Of a stretch of DNA of 64,000 bases, positions 12,101 to 24,200 are shown piece by piece. Position numbers and translations under genes: made by a program. The DNA is from Styela clava. Lineage: Eukaryota > Chordata > Ascidiacea > Stolidobranchia > Styelidae. The stretch's first letter is position 1; each line of letters begins with the position of its first letter. The notes beneath the pieces are model-generated. The model had not been told where the DNA came from and did not search any database. It saw only the letters and a program-made list of their open reading frames with translations. The DNA is taken from NCBI RefSeq assembly GCF_964204865.1, contig NC_135255.1:9019135-9083134 (forward strand), read 5' to 3'.

Positions 12101-14501
12101 GCATATTACATTACTTGTTCAAAGTTTATTAGAAATAAGTTTACTATTGTTAACTATTTGTTGGAAAATAACTAAGAACGTGACAAGTTTCCGGCTTATG
12201 GATATGGTTCCACTAATAAATCGGCCATTCTGAAACGAAATTTGCGAAACCACAAATAGGAAAAACCGCTTTACATTGAGATGGAAGGTCGCAGAATTTT
12301 CTTGTTAATCTCAATCAAAGTTCTAAAAGTTCCACGCTTCCACATTTGCCCATTTTTACCAAGTACGTAAGTATAAGGCATAATCGATTCATTCCTTTCT
12401 CGGCTTTGCGGGAGCTCTCGGCGCCCTTTTGAATAATGTAAGTAACAAAAGCTGATAAAACTTCTGTATTCTAATGTCCCAATTTTCAAGCGTTTTTACG
12501 CAGTCATAAACAACACGAAAACAGATTGAAGCAAAATAAAAGGAACTAAAGAAGACTTTTCTTGTACTTCCGAATTATCAATGAAGAGAGAAATCTGTAA
12601 TATTTTAACATTGCACTATAATGCTAAAATCACCACTGTTGAAATGTATATACCGTGCACAAAATTAGATTCAGAACTTATATGCATTTGTCCATATTTG
12701 GGAGCATTCTTCATTTCCCAAAGTATAGGCTACTATGTTTCCCTCACAATCAACCAAGTCTTATCGACTATGTCTACGTTTCACCGAAGAACTCGACGTA
12801 AAACGGTTGGGAACCCTTTTCTAGAATAGATGGACGTACTTATTATGCAGGTAACTTAAATTGAGAATGTTGCTACTGACACATTGATACAAAAATGTAG
12901 AAAAACAATATTGAATTTCATGACCAGACATCTGCGGTGTAATAGTTACCCCATGAAACACTCGCTCTTGTGAAAAATGCAACGAATAAATTTATGGTTT
13001 CCAGCAAGCATTTTATCTAATATGGCAAGTACTTGTCCATTGATACACGGGTCCCTCATAAACTGAATTGTTAAATTATTAGAATATGTTCAGCTTAATT
13101 GGTCAAACCTCGCGGAAAGTTTTTATACGGAAAGTAATAATGCCAATTATTTGTGAAAATCGAGGTGATTCAAAGTACAATTTCCGTTGCTAACGCACTG
13201 CAAAGCGTTTTGGCTAGGCCTTTGTAGACTTGACTGTAAATTTTCTTGCATAAATCAATACACGTATGCAATATTTGTTATAGCGTGATAAGCACATAAA
13301 TATCGCAAAGAACAGCTGAACATACTTGTTCATATTTGAATATTTCAAAGTAATAACTGTTTGCCTATGAGTCGGTGATGTAAAGTTAAATATTTGGTTC
13401 AAACAATGTTGACAAACTATTAAACCCTTCTTACACCCTCGGCTATTATTGGCTGAAAATTTCTGCAGCACATACTGTGGCAAGCGTTGCGTGATATAAA
13501 GTTGAATATCGAACTACCATTAACCAAATAATACAATGTATATTTCTAGCATTCATAAAATATCTGTTTCGACTTTTAACAGTACTTTTTGGGAAGTCGG
13601 CTTCATACAGTTTGGTAATAGCTATTCATACGCAGGCGTTTTACATCACATGCACTTTATTGGTGTATTTGCAAACCAATTCTAAATAATGAATCGCGTC
13701 AATGAACCATGGGTAATAGTTTGCCACAGATCAGAGATAAGTTAGTCAGTATTTTCATAAATATTTTCAAAATACAGTACCATTATAAAATGAATTTGTA
13801 ATTATCGCAATTTTTGGTAGAAAACGTTTCTAATTCAAGGTTCCCCCCAAATTTTTTGCGGTTTTATATTATTACTTACTATACCACGGGCTAAAAAACT
13901 TTTCTGGCATTATACATCACCAGTAAAAAAACTTGAAATTTATGTTTCGCAGTTTCGGTTTCTTTCACCAACTCGAGTAAAATATGTTTTTATACAAATT
14001 TCCTATGACTATTGGAGGTCTCGCAATTGTAAGTATACCGTTTTAATTACAATACTGAACACACAGACGATGCTCCTACAACAAAATTAGTATTACATAT
14101 GACTTTTCAACTAATTTCATTCTACAATGAGACTTTGAATATGTGTTGTATTCACCTGATAGTGAAGGCAACTTTAATAATCGAGCCATAAACTCAGCTC
14201 AAAGTTCATCGATACTGTTTAAATTTTACTTTTTTGTAGGAATATGAAAAGCCTTGTTCGCGGATCCTAAGACATCCTTTTGTTCTACATATTTCACCAA
14301 TAGTTCGTCCAGTTACACAAATAAACCTCCAGATTACTTGTTACACGATAAATAGAACTGTAACAATATTCTTCATTTCGAAATGTTGCAATAGTATCGA
14401 CTGCCTTTACACACATAATAAAACAACCGTTTTGAAAAAAAAACACTCACTTCGACAATGTCTTTATCGAATTCATCAGGTTTATCTTCTCCCTTTCCCA
14501 T
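6198..14501 (-). CDS. SLC17-family anion transporter (sialin/VGLUT-like), complete
   Basis: Ten minus-strand exons join with all phases consistent: 14501-14451, 10982-10773, 9963-9730, 9534-9360, 8933-8800, 8647-8492, 8050-7810, 7577-7444, 6557-6395 and 6238-6198 (TAA at 6200-6198). They total 513 codons including stop, close to the 495 of human sialin. TM1 carries [13 protein letters not shown], the SLC17 signature. Later stretches match the family: [51 protein letters not shown] and [14 protein letters not shown]. Family members are 12-TM major facilitator proteins that move phosphate, sialate, urate or glutamate across lysosomal, vesicular or plasma membranes; the substrate here is not predictable. 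Exon 1 encodes only 17 acidic N-terminal residues and lies 3.5 kb upstream. Introns hold a SINE and MITEs. Confidence 0.93.
7068..7260. repeat. MITE, CTGGTACACATAC family (copy 1)
   Basis: This copy shares ACAGTCCCCGAA, then TGGCCTAACACTAACCGGGTACATAC, with copies at 16799-16997, 44306-44380 and 53831-54046. It sits in an SLC17 intron. The ends are short inverted repeats built on the sequence around GTACACATACTACGGGA. Confidence 0.6.
8086..8412 (+). mobile_element. tRNA-derived SINE (copy 1)
   Basis: The 5' part resembles a tRNA promoter: a degenerate A box near 8092-8105 and a perfect B box GGTTCGAATCC at 8161-8171. A long unrelated body follows, ending near CCCATCCTATCC. The same head is found at 32226-32403 (shared TGTGCGAGAGGATTGCT). 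The element lies in the SLC17 intron between exons 6 and 7. No convincing target duplication was seen. Confidence 0.75.
11284..12822. mobile_element. Possible hAT-type non-autonomous element
   Basis: The left end, CAGTGGTTCCCAACCG, is a typical hAT terminus. Near 12810 the sequence CGGTTGGGAACCC is its imperfect inverted counterpart. Flanking 8-mers are only partly alike (CTATAAAT and CTAGAATA), so the right boundary is uncertain. The body lies in SLC17 intron 1 and contains no recognisable transposase. Confidence 0.4.
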
Positions 14502-15429
14502 GTTATAGGTTTTTTAGAATCTAGGCTGTGTATACTTCTGCTATGAAACCAATTGTAAACGAGAACAATACAACCGGTAAGTACTGTCGCGCTCTGGTTA
14601 ATCGCTAGCTAACTTTGCAAACGATCGTTATTCGTTGATGAAAAAATGAAAACACCAGCGGAAGGAAAATGCCCAGCATTGTAGGCTACTACTGTTACTG
14701 CAAATGCTTATGATGTCTGTTATAGCGTCTGGTATGGTAATCATGTTTAGTTTATGTAAATGTTCTCTTTCTTGTGTAATAATTTGAAATGAAACGGGGG
14801 TGATAATGACAGTAGAAATTGTTTTTTAAATGTTTTAGGTATAAGGAAACAGTATTTCGAGAAAATAGAAATATAATATGGTAAAATACTGGCATGTACG
14901 CGAACAGTATTCTCAGCAACTCAACTTATATTTATCGATATCTCTAACCTCGGCCGCTACCGTTATCAGAACTCCCCTTGTATAACCCAACCAGCTAAGT
15001 GTACCTGAACTGAAATCGCGCCTTCAGCCCAACTTGGAAACACTCCACTCTACCGATCTTCTCGTGTCCAGATCCCCCATCCGCTATCAAGTAAAAATAA
15101 TATGATCTCTTTCAACGAAATAGTAAGTATATTTGTGAGCTTTCGTTAGATCATGTTCTAACTTTTTCAAACAATACAAGATATAACTGTAAATATAAAG
15201 ATTATAAGAATTTGATTTATTCTAAAATTGAGTTTTCTATAACTGATTCGGGGCAATTTAATCCGTATCATCTCAGCACTGCCGGTCTAACTGATGTGGT
15301 TGGGTTGGAGTTCATTTATTTGTGTAGTTTCCTTTGTTTGTTTTTGAACCTTGTTTGTTTGTATTGTTGTTGTTTTTTGGTAGTACTGTTTGTCAATGCT
15401 CTATCGCTCATGGAATTCCTCGTGCCGAA

Positions 15430-15715
15430 TTTCTGCATTAACTATCCCATCCGCTAACCCGACATGAACTCATATGTCCAATATCATCCCCTAACTTTTC
15501 CTGAACTCAACTCCGAGTGTTCAATCATACACGCTAACCCTACCCAAACTCAAAACCGGATATGTAAACCCAAACACTAGCCCTACCTGAATTCAGCTGC
15601 TCATGTCCTATCTCACCCACTAACTCTGCTTAAACTCGAATCTCAGTGCCTGAATCTTCTCACTAACATTACCTGAACTCAGCTCATGTCTAATCGCACC
15701 CGCTAATCACGTTAT
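15430..15715. repeat. Degenerate minisatellite, ~43-bp unit
   Basis: About six diverged copies follow the pattern CACTAACYCTACCTGAACTCA, then roughly 20 bases including CATGTCYAATC. Starts lie near 15440, 15486, 15530, 15575, 15618 and 15660. Related but weaker text occurs at 14945-15030. Confidence 0.6.
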
Positions 15716-16798
15716 ATAACATTGTTTAGATCAAGAGAGATGTAAAAGCGACCCTTGGCAATCTAATTGATACGCTGTACCCATGGAAAATGTAAGGAAT
15801 TCCATAGACACGATTTTTTTATCCACGACTGGTCCATCCACCCCAGTACTCCACAGTCTATCATTTGAGACAAATGCCCGAATACCCGAATTATGTTATT
15901 TATGAAACAGACCAATAAATAGATTTTGATTCATTTTTTAGGAAACAAAAAATACTGAACAACCAGTCGTCCACGAATATTTGAAATAGAGATTATTGAA
16001 CAATTAAGCTTCAACTATGAACGGAAGAAATTTGTCTATCATATATTCAATGGCATTTTCACATTGTTTACTCACAATCACGCCATCTCCCAATGAAATA
16101 TTTTGGTAATATTTGCTGCTAGATATATAGATGAATTTATGTCAGTAATATTATTCTTTTGTTATACAGATTTGAAAATAAAGTTTTACTTTATAGTATA
16201 AAGTTTTATTCTAGAGGTAGTATTCCCGGCAGTTATCCAATTAGAATAGAGAACAAGTTGCAGTTTATGTCCATGCACATAGAAATATTCGAAAGAATAA
16301 ATATGAACAAGACAAGGGTTGTTGTCGTGAAAAACGGCTAACCTCCGCAAATAAATATACCGATATTCGCGTCAGTATATTTGAGCAAATGTAACCTGTG
16401 TAATAATAGTTTTCAATAAAAATAGTACTGCTTTTTGTTACTAACACATAATAATATCAGTAATCAGCTGTTGCGGGCTATTATGACATCAGCGGTTGAC
16501 TATTACTGTACGTATTCATTAACCACAAATGGCTGTAGCTGTACTTATCGTTAGCCGCGCAGAACATGTAGAGGCCGCTGGATGATGCTTGACTATATCA
16601 ATTTGCTATCCACTTTTAAAGTCGTCTGCCATATCATAATACATAACCATTGGCTGTATATGAATTGATTGTCAGTGCATATTCAGGTTACATAGGTATA
16701 TCACGTTATCACCCCCACAAATTGGTCAAATCTAAACGATAGATTTCACAACGGTATTTGCAGCGGTGCCTACAGAAAGAAATTTAGGTAATTTTACG

Positions 16799-16997
16799 GT
16801 ACTCCCGTAGTATGTGTACCAGGTTAGGTTTAGGCCATAGTCTCAGGTACAAATACTACGGGAGTCACTTGGCTAGTCCCCGAACTTAATAGAAATAAAA
16901 TAAGGAAACTTGGAATAAAATTATGGCCTGACCCTAACCTGGTACACATACCACGTACCGGTGTCCGCCATCATAGTTCACATACAACGGGAGTGCC
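16799..16997. repeat. MITE, CTGGTACACATAC family (copy 2)
   Basis: This copy begins ACTCCCGTAGTATGTGTACC and ends near the complementary ACAACGGGAGTGCC. It contains AGTCCCCGAAC and CCTAACCTGGTACACATACC. It lies upstream of the KLHL gene. Left-end sequence is partly repeated inside (16847-16866), so one copy may be inserted in another. Confidence 0.65.
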
Positions 16998-18232
16998 AAT
17001 TTTTCTAATCAGACCAGAGTAAAATCCAATTGTGGAGATGTAATTAATATATTGTTAAAAAATCTCACAACAAACGCAAGTTATTAAAAAAAAAGAGTAC
17101 GGTTTGTTTTTTTGCCATAAAATTAGTATCTGTGGAAGCTATTTAATTAGCCGGTGAACTTCAGGAATGGGACGGATGTAGTCGGACAGGCAAACCTGTA
17201 ATATGTATTTGAAACATCGATTCAATTTTTCCAGCTACATCGTCCCTTCGTCCATTACGCAATCGTAATTTGTCGCATCAACAGAAAAAATGCGTGGTTA
17301 ATTCTTTGAGAGTCGTATTGAAAAATGATTACATTTTTATATGACGCATCTAAATACTATCTGAGAATTAAAAACAGCATTTATTATAACATTACTCACG
17401 ATATGTACGAGTAATACAACCAACCAGCATGTTTGAATATGTGATGTTGAATAAGAGCTGAAGGCTATGTCGTAAAACTTATATAAGATATGAAAGCTGA
17501 TAAAATAAAAGCGACTGCCAAGAGAACGATCGTTAACACCCTTTAAATGCCCTGCATATCGCACATGTCTTTCGTCACGTCGTTTTTGTGCATTACGCAA
17601 TAGGCATGTGCTGTACGAAGAAGACTCCCGAGGGATTTGTAAAGCATTCAAATCTTGGATGGTACAGAGGTTAGAAATTACAAAGAAAGCCGCAAAGGAA
17701 TAAGTCTGAGCCTTGTAGGACTGAAGGAAAGTTTAGACTTTGTTAACTATTGTAGGTAAATAAAGTTTTCAATGACTGAACAATGAGTATCAGCTTAGTC
17801 AATGTCAATTAGGAATTTAGGTATAGTCAGAAACTCAACCGAATTCCATGCTCTAAACTTACCAATGATAGAAATTTTATTCGGATCGTTAATAAACACC
17901 TTATTCAGAATTTAGGTTTTCCAGGTTTGACTGTCATTATAGGATCTGTTTCACTTTACCACGTAAGCTTTCAAGCTTTTTGACTTATCTATTATATTGC
18001 CTTCTACTGAACAGTTTTTGATCCAATGAAAAGTCAAAACCGACGGTTTTATTGGTATTACATTGTACACAGCCGAGAAGCCTGTTTTTGTGCAGTTTTT
18101 TCATAGGCATTAAAGAATACGAAGAAATCGGGTAATATTTTGTAGTGATGCCCTTAGGGACTCGAGTATTTTAAAAGTTTCAAAAGTTATTTTAATTTAC
18201 ATTTCACAAAATTCATAGATAAAATAAACTAA

Positions 18233-21200
18233 ATGGATACTTTAGTGTATTCAGAATTACCAAACCATGCAATCGAGACTTTGCAAGGACTGAACGAATT
18301 CCGGAGAGAATTTCCAGAATATTGTGATTTTACTCTGATTGCTGACAACAAAAATTATCCATGTCATCGATCAGTTCTATGCTACCACAGTGAATATTTT
18401 CGCGCGATGGTGCGAGGGAATTTTTTGGAAAATGGCGCGAATGTAACCACATTAGGAGAAGTGAATTCAGATTCATTATCTGCTATATTGGACTTCCTGT
18501 ATACGGGCAGAATTGAAATAAACCAGACTTCGGTTGAGACATTACTTGAAACAGCGACGAGATTCCAATTTCAAAAGGTTAGCGAAGTAATCTAGAGTAG
18601 ATAACTATGATGGTGGTCTTGCGATAATTAACCCCGTATTATTCAGCATGACGATAAGAAATAGGGATGGCTGTCATTTAAGTATTTTGTCATAGTGCAA
18701 ACTTTAGATCATTAGTTCTTAACCTTTTTGTACATTTATAAATAAAAATTGTCAAATTTACCCCCAATGAAAGACGTTTTCTATAAATTACGTAAGCTGG
18801 TATAGAACTGACTATGCCTGAGAATGAGGAACTTAGTTATATAACATTATGCTTCACCCTAATGGTCTCTTTGGTTGTGTTTTCAATTTTGGAAAATGGT
18901 ATTTCGTGTGATTCACATTTAATAATTTGCAATAAATTTGTCTCTGGGCCGTATATATGTGGGCGCTCTAGTCCTACTTGTTGCCACACTTGCTGCAGAT
19001 GTCTCACTGTCACACATATGTCCCATTTCAATGACCTTCATATATGCTTCCTAACCCAAAACATTTCATGAATGTCAATTATGCTTATTTCAACTATTTC
19101 AGTATTTGCTATCATTAGTAAAGCTCTTCAGGTTCAATACAGTTTGGAAAATAGCAATCCGATAGAAGTCATTTTCACGAAGCAAGAGTCGAGAAATACT
19201 TTACATAAAAATACTCAATTTGATGTTTTAGGTGATAGACATCTGTGTCAGTTACCTTCGTCATCAAATCGATGAAACAAATTCCCTCGAAATGTACAAT
19301 TTTGGAAAATGTCGCGCAATACCAGAATTAGCGGAAGCTGCCAAACATTTTACTTACGAAAGATTGGAATCTGTATTTGATGTCAGTGATGTAATCAAAC
19401 ATATGACGCCACATGATGTTGAGGAAATATTGCAAGATAAATTAGCGCATTTTTGTGGAGAGGTATGTTAATATTTTCAACTAAATCATTTGATAGATTT
19501 CATACAATTCAATAGTTTATCGACAATTTTTAAAATATTCTAAAGGACGTAATTGGGTTCAATTTCAATGATAATTTATAACGCTGCTCATCAAAAGTAC
19601 TGCTAATTTTAGTTTGACTTGTGCTGTAAAGTTGATGTACACTGTTTAATTAATTATTTTGCATTTATTTATAGTTCATCTGTATGTACCGGAACAGAGA
19701 ATAATATTAATTACTTTTATTAATTATGTTTAATTAGTTGATGTACACTGTTTAATTAATTATTTTTGTTTAATTATTTATTTTGCATCTATTTATAATT
19801 TATCTGTATGTACAGAGAATAATGTCAATTTTAAAATGGACAAATTTCGACAAAGCTGATAGGATGAAAGAGATGGAAAAACTTCTTCAAAATATAAATT
19901 GGTCACGTTTATCCACTAAATTTATTTTACGAACATTATTGTACTACCCACTGGTTGTATCGAATAAATCTACGAAAGATTTAATCATCAAAAAAGTACG
20001 AAAAGTTCTTGATGATGTCATAAACAAAGATTCTTCGTCCACAGAAATTTCGTCGCATGGTACTACACGAGGCAGGTAAGATATTTAATTGAATTTTAAG
20101 TGGGGCTATATTCTTTAGGACCGAATCATAGTGTTTATTTCATTCCTGAGTATGGTGTGTGTGGTTTATGAAATCATAGCAACCATGTGAGTTTCCATTG
20201 ACCCTAATTAATTCATTTTCTGCATTTTCTCCTCCACTTTTTGTGAATCTGGCAAACTCCATATATATATTCGTATTAATTGAGCATCACTCCACGTATC
20301 TCCCAAAATGAGAATCCACGCCTAAGGTTGCTATTCAAAGGGGTTAAAATATGCAAGCATGCGTTGATACAAGGCAGTAGAGACGTTGTCGTCTAACCCA
20401 GTGGTTGGCAACCACTGAGCCGCAGCCCATCGCCGGTCCGCAGAATGGTTACTGCCGGTCCGCAGAGAGGTGAAACAAAAACGGACAAGGCCGTAATAAA
20501 ACCACTACAATCTAACCACAAACCATACGACTAAAAACAGCATCCAACAGCAAACCAGACATACAAAACGCTTTTGAGCAGCATGTCTGATTTCACAAAC
20601 AATTGCCATGTCAGTATGTCGCAATAATGCTGGGTCAATTGTTTCCACTACGCCCGAATGTCTATATACCGGTACGTCTATAAAAATGTCTCTCATCAGC
20701 CCGAATAAGATCTCTCCAACAAAATGATTCTCGCTAAGAACGTAACTAGTGACCACTCCACTACTGGCTCGTAGCTAACCGGTCATACCTAGTCAGCTAA
20801 TTATATACTTCAGAATATGAATAATCATAAAGTTAGCACATCGGATAAAAAAATTAGTTTTGGCAAAACAAACATCAATCAATACCCAGACTAAGGTCAG
20901 AACGTTTACGAGCGTCCGCCAAAATTTTGGTCAGGCTTTACCGGTACGTCACCTGAAAAAGGTTGCCGACCACTGACTGAGCTATGAAACCTAGCCAATA
21001 CATGGACTATGAGCAACAACAATAACCATCAGATTAGGTAACCACACGCAGTTGATTTTGAATAAATGTGCTATTGAATTTGTTTTGTCTATGGGTAAAA
21101 GTATTCAAGGCCGGATCAAAATTTTCGGGGGCACTGATCACTTAAGATTTTGGTGCTCTATGTATATAAAATAATAATTATAATAATGTAACTAGCGTTT

Positions 21201-24200
21201 TCTGTTTTTCCTGAATTGAATAAGTAGGTTTCAGTATGGATGTTTCCATGAGTTTCGATCAGTTAATAATAACGAAACAATTGCAATTTATCCAACCGCT
21301 CAGACAAATATTCAAGCATCTGGTCAAGGAAATATTCATTCACTACTAATTGAGGGCCAACATATGATTAATTTTCATGATTTTTCTAAAATACCGGTAG
21401 TTCTCGTACTTACAAACATTTTTAAAGAGACGTTTAAGATGATACTTATGAATGAAAAAATATCACAAATTTATTTCAAACGGGCCAATATTGAGATTTA
21501 TGTTGCCTGACCAACTCGAATTACCCTATTTAACAATGGGGCACCATTGAAGATTCGTTTATGGAAATTTCTGTGGAGCCCTGAGTGCATGCTTGTATTA
21601 CATGGTTAATCCCGCCAGGATTGTACAGTACGTTAGTATGGAATGTTTTTTCATATTGATTAATGGCGCAAAAGACCACTGACCACTGATAAGTAACATA
21701 ATGCTTATTCACAATAACATCATTCAAAACGCTCAATTTAAATTAAATATGTTTAGCAACACTTTTCAGTTTTCAGTGTTTTGTTGGGATTTCTCCAGTT
21801 GATGCAACTTTTCATTGCCATGAACTGCTTCATTTTCGTATTTAAATCTTTTCATCTCCGGTTTAATGCTGAGAGTCAGTATTTGTACAAGGATCAGAAT
21901 AAAACAAGGATAAAAAGGATCAGAACAATGTTGTAGAATTGAACTTTTCCAAAATTCGTCATTGCTGCACGAATGACAATAGGAAGTAATACACAAAAAA
22001 AACTTCCTACCAACGAAAGTAAAATCCCCTGGGTAGATTCTTGTACCGTGGGGTAAACATGTTGCTTTAACATCTCTTGGATGAAAGGATAGGCAGACAA
22101 CGTTGATAGTCCGTACATGAAGTTACTGATATATTTCAGTACTTTAATATTATATTTGAATGCCAGCATTGCCAAAACTACGTTAACACAAATGGAAAAA
22201 ATATTATATTGACAACTGGATTGTACGATTTCAATCTGTCTACTATGGCCCCCACTCCTATAGAGCCAATGATCCCGCCGATGGAATACGCTGTCAGGAC
22301 AAAACCTCTATTCACAGATAAGTCAGCGGCATCGTCAGACAACAAGGTGCTGTTTCTCAATTCTAACTCTGAGTCGTTTGCTGGTACAAGCATATATTGA
22401 GCAACAAAAACAGTATCGACGATAGAAAACATCAGAAGGAGCGTCAAACTTATTCGTTCCGTCGCGATATACCTTGATTCCTTAGCAAATCGTAGTAGTG
22501 TTGATTTGTAGCTTTTTTGCTCAGCTTCTCTTGCTGTCGTTAGTCTTTGTATTTCAGCATGCGATGGTGAAACTTTTGGCGAATTTGGTATAAACAAGCA
22601 CAAAATGAATAAAGAAATTATTGCAAGTGTGGACAAGGCGTACAGGCATAGTGCCACATTAAGCATTTTTTCTGATAAGTCAGTCATTCCAGAAAATAGT
22701 ATGCTTGGCAATATTGAAGCTACGACCACTGCGGCCATCATAGCGGACCAACCGATACCTAAGACGGTTGCTTGCTCCCTCTCTCCAAACCAAACTGTTG
22801 CAGTCACTGGGATTAAGGTAAAGTACACAGCGCATACAAAACCAACTGCAACCTCTGCTATCATGCAAATAAAACGATACTTTCCGACATATATCACCGT
22901 AGCAAAAATGGCGAAGGCTATTGCCTGAACGCTAATTGTGACAATATACCACATTTTTACTGCAGTTGGCTTATGAGTGAATAGATAACCAACAACTGGC
23001 CCTCCGGAGAACTGTCCAAGTGCGACACATATGGTTAGCCAATCTATGGTTTGGTGAGAGACCTCGAAGTGTTGGGAGAATGCTTCATTAATTATTCCGA
23101 AGAAATGCCATGCAAACATGATGAAAAATCCACTCAAAAATAGTAAACATGCCACCAGCCATCTGACTCCATACAACTTAGTTTCTTTACTTTCTAAAAG
23201 TGTCGCTGTTTCACTTTTTTCGTGGTCCATCCTTCTCGTACTGCTGAACAGTCGAATGTGACAACAGTTCCGTACAAGTATTCATTTTCCCAACGAATCT
23301 TCCACGCACGTTAGATAAAAGTCGTTATTAGCGGAAGGAAATAAGTTATTAACGCCGTTTCAATACCTCTGAGCACCTGATATTAAGACTGGGAAGGAAA
23401 GGGACTGGAAAAATACTGGGAGTTGATATCTTTTTTTTTTGAAAAGATATATATATATATCTCAGAACGTGAGAAAATGTTCCAGCAGACGTATAATTTT
23501 GTAGTTCCTATGACCTTGTTTAAGTGTAAACTCATTTGTTTACGTCACATGTGCCATAACGATTCACTACAAATAATGATCAATTACTGCATTGTTTACA
23601 ATTGCAGTTCGCATTCAGCTATTGCGCGAATGTCTGCTCCTACAAAAACTTAAGATATTTTCGCACAGCTACATTTTTGAAAAAATCCTCTGGCTCAAAA
23701 CTTCGTTTACACAAGAGTAATCGCAAAACATAGAGTAATTGCATATCCACAAAAGCCTTGACACTATTCGAGCTAAAGTAGAATTTTGCATACTTTTTGA
23801 AGTCGAAGTTTTAAGACAGATATTGCAAAGCGAAATTTAGTCGTTTTCGTCAGTTGCAAAAATACCTAGCAATTAGCGAGATTATTTAAAAAGCATAACT
23901 CATAAAAAGACTTCGATCACAATGGCGGTTTTGCTCGATGCACAAAGACATGATGCGGACGGCTATAGAGAAAAGATTGCACACCGCTGCATTGAACAAA
24001 CCTAACAAAAAACAACAACAAATATGTAGTGCGAGTTTTTAGATTCGAGTAAGACATTATACATTACTTTGAGATAAGAATTTTCAAGTACGTTAATTTA
24101 TCTGAACTACAATCGATGCCAAACTCTTGAAATTGCACTGCTTGTTGATACAGAACATTAAAAAACAAACAGCTCTAACAAAATATCAAAGCGGTTCGAT

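Larger units (their letters stand above)
14502..18232. other. Head-to-head intergenic region between SLC17 and KLHL genes
   Basis: This 3.7-kb region separates two divergently transcribed genes and must hold both promoters. It contains a degenerate minisatellite (15430-15715) and a MITE (16799-16997). I see no TATA box or other site that I can defend, and no convincing ORF. Confidence 0.55.

Noticed and set aside
20505-20756. Minus-strand ORF of 83 codons in KLHL intron 3
   Set aside because: It lies inside a hAT-type element and has no transposase motif.
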